This document shows positions 63,180 to 64,000 of a DNA stretch of 64,000 bases, piece by piece. Position 1 is the first letter of the stretch, and each line of letters begins with the position of its first letter. The DNA is from Streptomyces sp. HUAS ZL42 (GTDB taxonomy: Bacteria > Actinomycetota > Actinomycetes > Streptomycetales > Streptomycetaceae), in assembly GCF_040782645.1 (NCBI RefSeq), contig NZ_CP160403.1:1550001-1614000 (forward strand), given 5' to 3'. Both the position numbers and the translations under genes were made by a program. The notes beneath the pieces are model-generated. The model was not told the origin of the DNA. It worked only from the letters and a program-made list of their open reading frames with translations, and made no database searches.

Positions 63180-63635
63180 TCAGTGACCGGAGGGGTCGGG
63201 GCCCGGGCGGCCCGACGCGCCGGAGCCGCTCAGTACCAGTTCCTTCGCCCTGCGGTACTCGTCGTCCGTGATGTCGCCGCGGGCGCGGATCTCGGACAGC
63301 TTGGCGAGTTCGTCGGCGCTGCTGGTCCCGCCCTTGGCGGTGTCCCGGACGTAGCTGTCGAAGGCCTGCTGCTGCGCCTGCGCCTGCGCCATCTCGCGGC
63401 GGCCCATGTCCTTCCCGCGGGAGACGACGTAGACGAAGACTCCCAGGAAGGGCAGGACGATGCAGAACACCAGCCAGCCGGCCTTGCCCCAGCCGCTCAT
63501 GGTGTCGTCACGGAAGATGTCCACGACGACCCGGAAGAGCAGGACGAACCACAGGATCCACAGGAAGAACCACAGCATCGTCAGGAAGGCGCTCGCCAGC
63601 GGGAAGTCGTAGGCGAGATACGTCTGCGCGCTCAT
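63180..63635 (-). CDS. SHOCT-domain membrane protein with PLDc_N-like helices
   Basis: 151 residues: two N-terminal membrane helices (about 15-40, 50-68; the second is followed by GVFVYVVSRGKDMGRRE), a Gln-rich coiled segment, and a C-terminal SHOCT motif (ELAKLSEIRARGDITDDEYRRAK). Function unknown. ATG 63635 follows GGAGGAG. Confidence 0.85.
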   Translation of the reverse strand: MSAQTYLAYDFPLASAFLTMLWFFLWILWFVLLFRVVVDIFRDDTMSGWGKAGWLVFCIVLPFLGVFVYVVSRGKDMGRREMAQAQAQQQAFDSYVRDTAKGGTSSADELAKLSEIRARGDITDDEYRRAKELVLSGSGASGRPGPDPSGH

Positions 63636-63761
63636 GTGTCTCCTCCATTCCGGGCGCTCGCCCGGCAGCCGTTCCGTGCCGTCTTCAGCGTGCCCACGGC
63701 ACGGGCCCGGCGGCCTCACCCGGGGCGGGTGATCGGAGGGGCCGCGCTCTCCCCGCGAAGG

Positions 63762-63959
63762 TCACTCCGGGAGCTGGCGCATCTCCACGACCCGCAGTCC
63801 CAGCGACTGGCAGCGGGCCAGCAGCCCGTACAGGTGGGCCTCGTCGACGACGGGTCCGAACAGGACGGTCTGGCTGGACATCACCACGTGGTCCAGCTCG
63901 GGGAAGGCCTCGGCCATCGTCTCCGACATGTGGCCGTCGACACGGATCTCGTAGCGCAT
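63762..63959 (-). CDS. Small unknown protein
   Basis: A 65-residue protein (MRYEIRVDGHMSETMAEAFP) with a predicted beta-alpha-beta pattern. No domain is recognised, but the codon pattern and ribosome site (GGGAGAG) support a real gene. First of three leftward small genes, separated by about 125 and 33 bases. Confidence 0.7.
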   Translation of the reverse strand: MRYEIRVDGHMSETMAEAFPELDHVVMSSQTVLFGPVVDEAHLYGLLARCQSLGLRVVEMRQLPE

Positions 63960-64000
63960 GAGCTGCTCTCCCGCAGGCGGGCTGTGCCCTACCCTGCGAT

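Overview
The window is chromosomal DNA of a high-GC actinomycete, almost certainly a Streptomyces. Evidence for this: GC-rich third codon positions, frequent GTG starts, ATGA/GTGA overlaps between genes, lipoproteins with LAAC/LAGC lipoboxes, PASTA-less Ser/Thr kinases, LuxR-type ATPase regulators, a monomeric NADP isocitrate dehydrogenase, and short dispersed repeats of Streptomyces type. A SoxR-box ABC transporter lying a few genes from idh resembles, from memory, the SCO7000-SCO7008 neighbourhood of S. coelicolor.

Positions 1-32450 form one large catabolic island. It contains a DUF35/thiolase pair, several short-chain dehydrogenases (SDRs), two TetR regulators, a 2-oxoacid dehydrogenase complex (E1alpha, E1beta, E2) and two Rieske oxygenases. 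The oxygenases come with a separate 2Fe-2S ferredoxin and a ferredoxin reductase. There is also an orphan phosphohistidine (PEP-mobile) domain protein, a sugar-type ABC importer, a zinc alcohol dehydrogenase, a ThuA-like protein, an acyl-CoA dehydrogenase, an acyl-CoA ligase and a thiolase. The island ends with the fused mutase IcmF and a 3-hydroxyacyl-CoA dehydrogenase. Together these can import, oxygenate, CoA-activate, beta-oxidise and carbon-skeleton-rearrange some branched or cyclic compound. The substrate is not evident. A 9-base motif, GTTACTGNA, stands before three of the island's leftward genes and may mark a local regulon.

Positions 32700-43600 are signalling genes: a PH-like unknown, a membrane Ser/Thr kinase, a 953-residue LuxR-family ATPase regulator, a lipoprotein, and two tandem proteins that join a Ser/Thr kinase to an extracytoplasmic ligand-binding domain through a Tat-like internal segment. 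Positions 43600-51800 hold an ABC exporter with a textbook SoxR box inside a 19-bp promoter spacer, a flippase-like membrane protein, an SDR, an MscS channel and idh. The junction between the flippase-like gene and the SDR is expanded into a 173-bp tandem repeat.

Positions 51900-61600 hold a DUF5713 protein, an N-formylglutamate amidohydrolase-like protein, and a protease-centred module: a subtilase without signal peptide, a sigma factor and an unknown in one overlapping operon, a divergent TPR-CHAT protease, a LuxR-type ATPase regulator and a metzincin without signal peptide. This module is the best candidate for a poorly described conflict or stress system. The last 2.4 kb hold a truncated YafY-type regulator with its palindrome intact, a small unknown gene and three small membrane or unknown proteins. 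No tRNA, rRNA, CRISPR array or intact transposase was seen.
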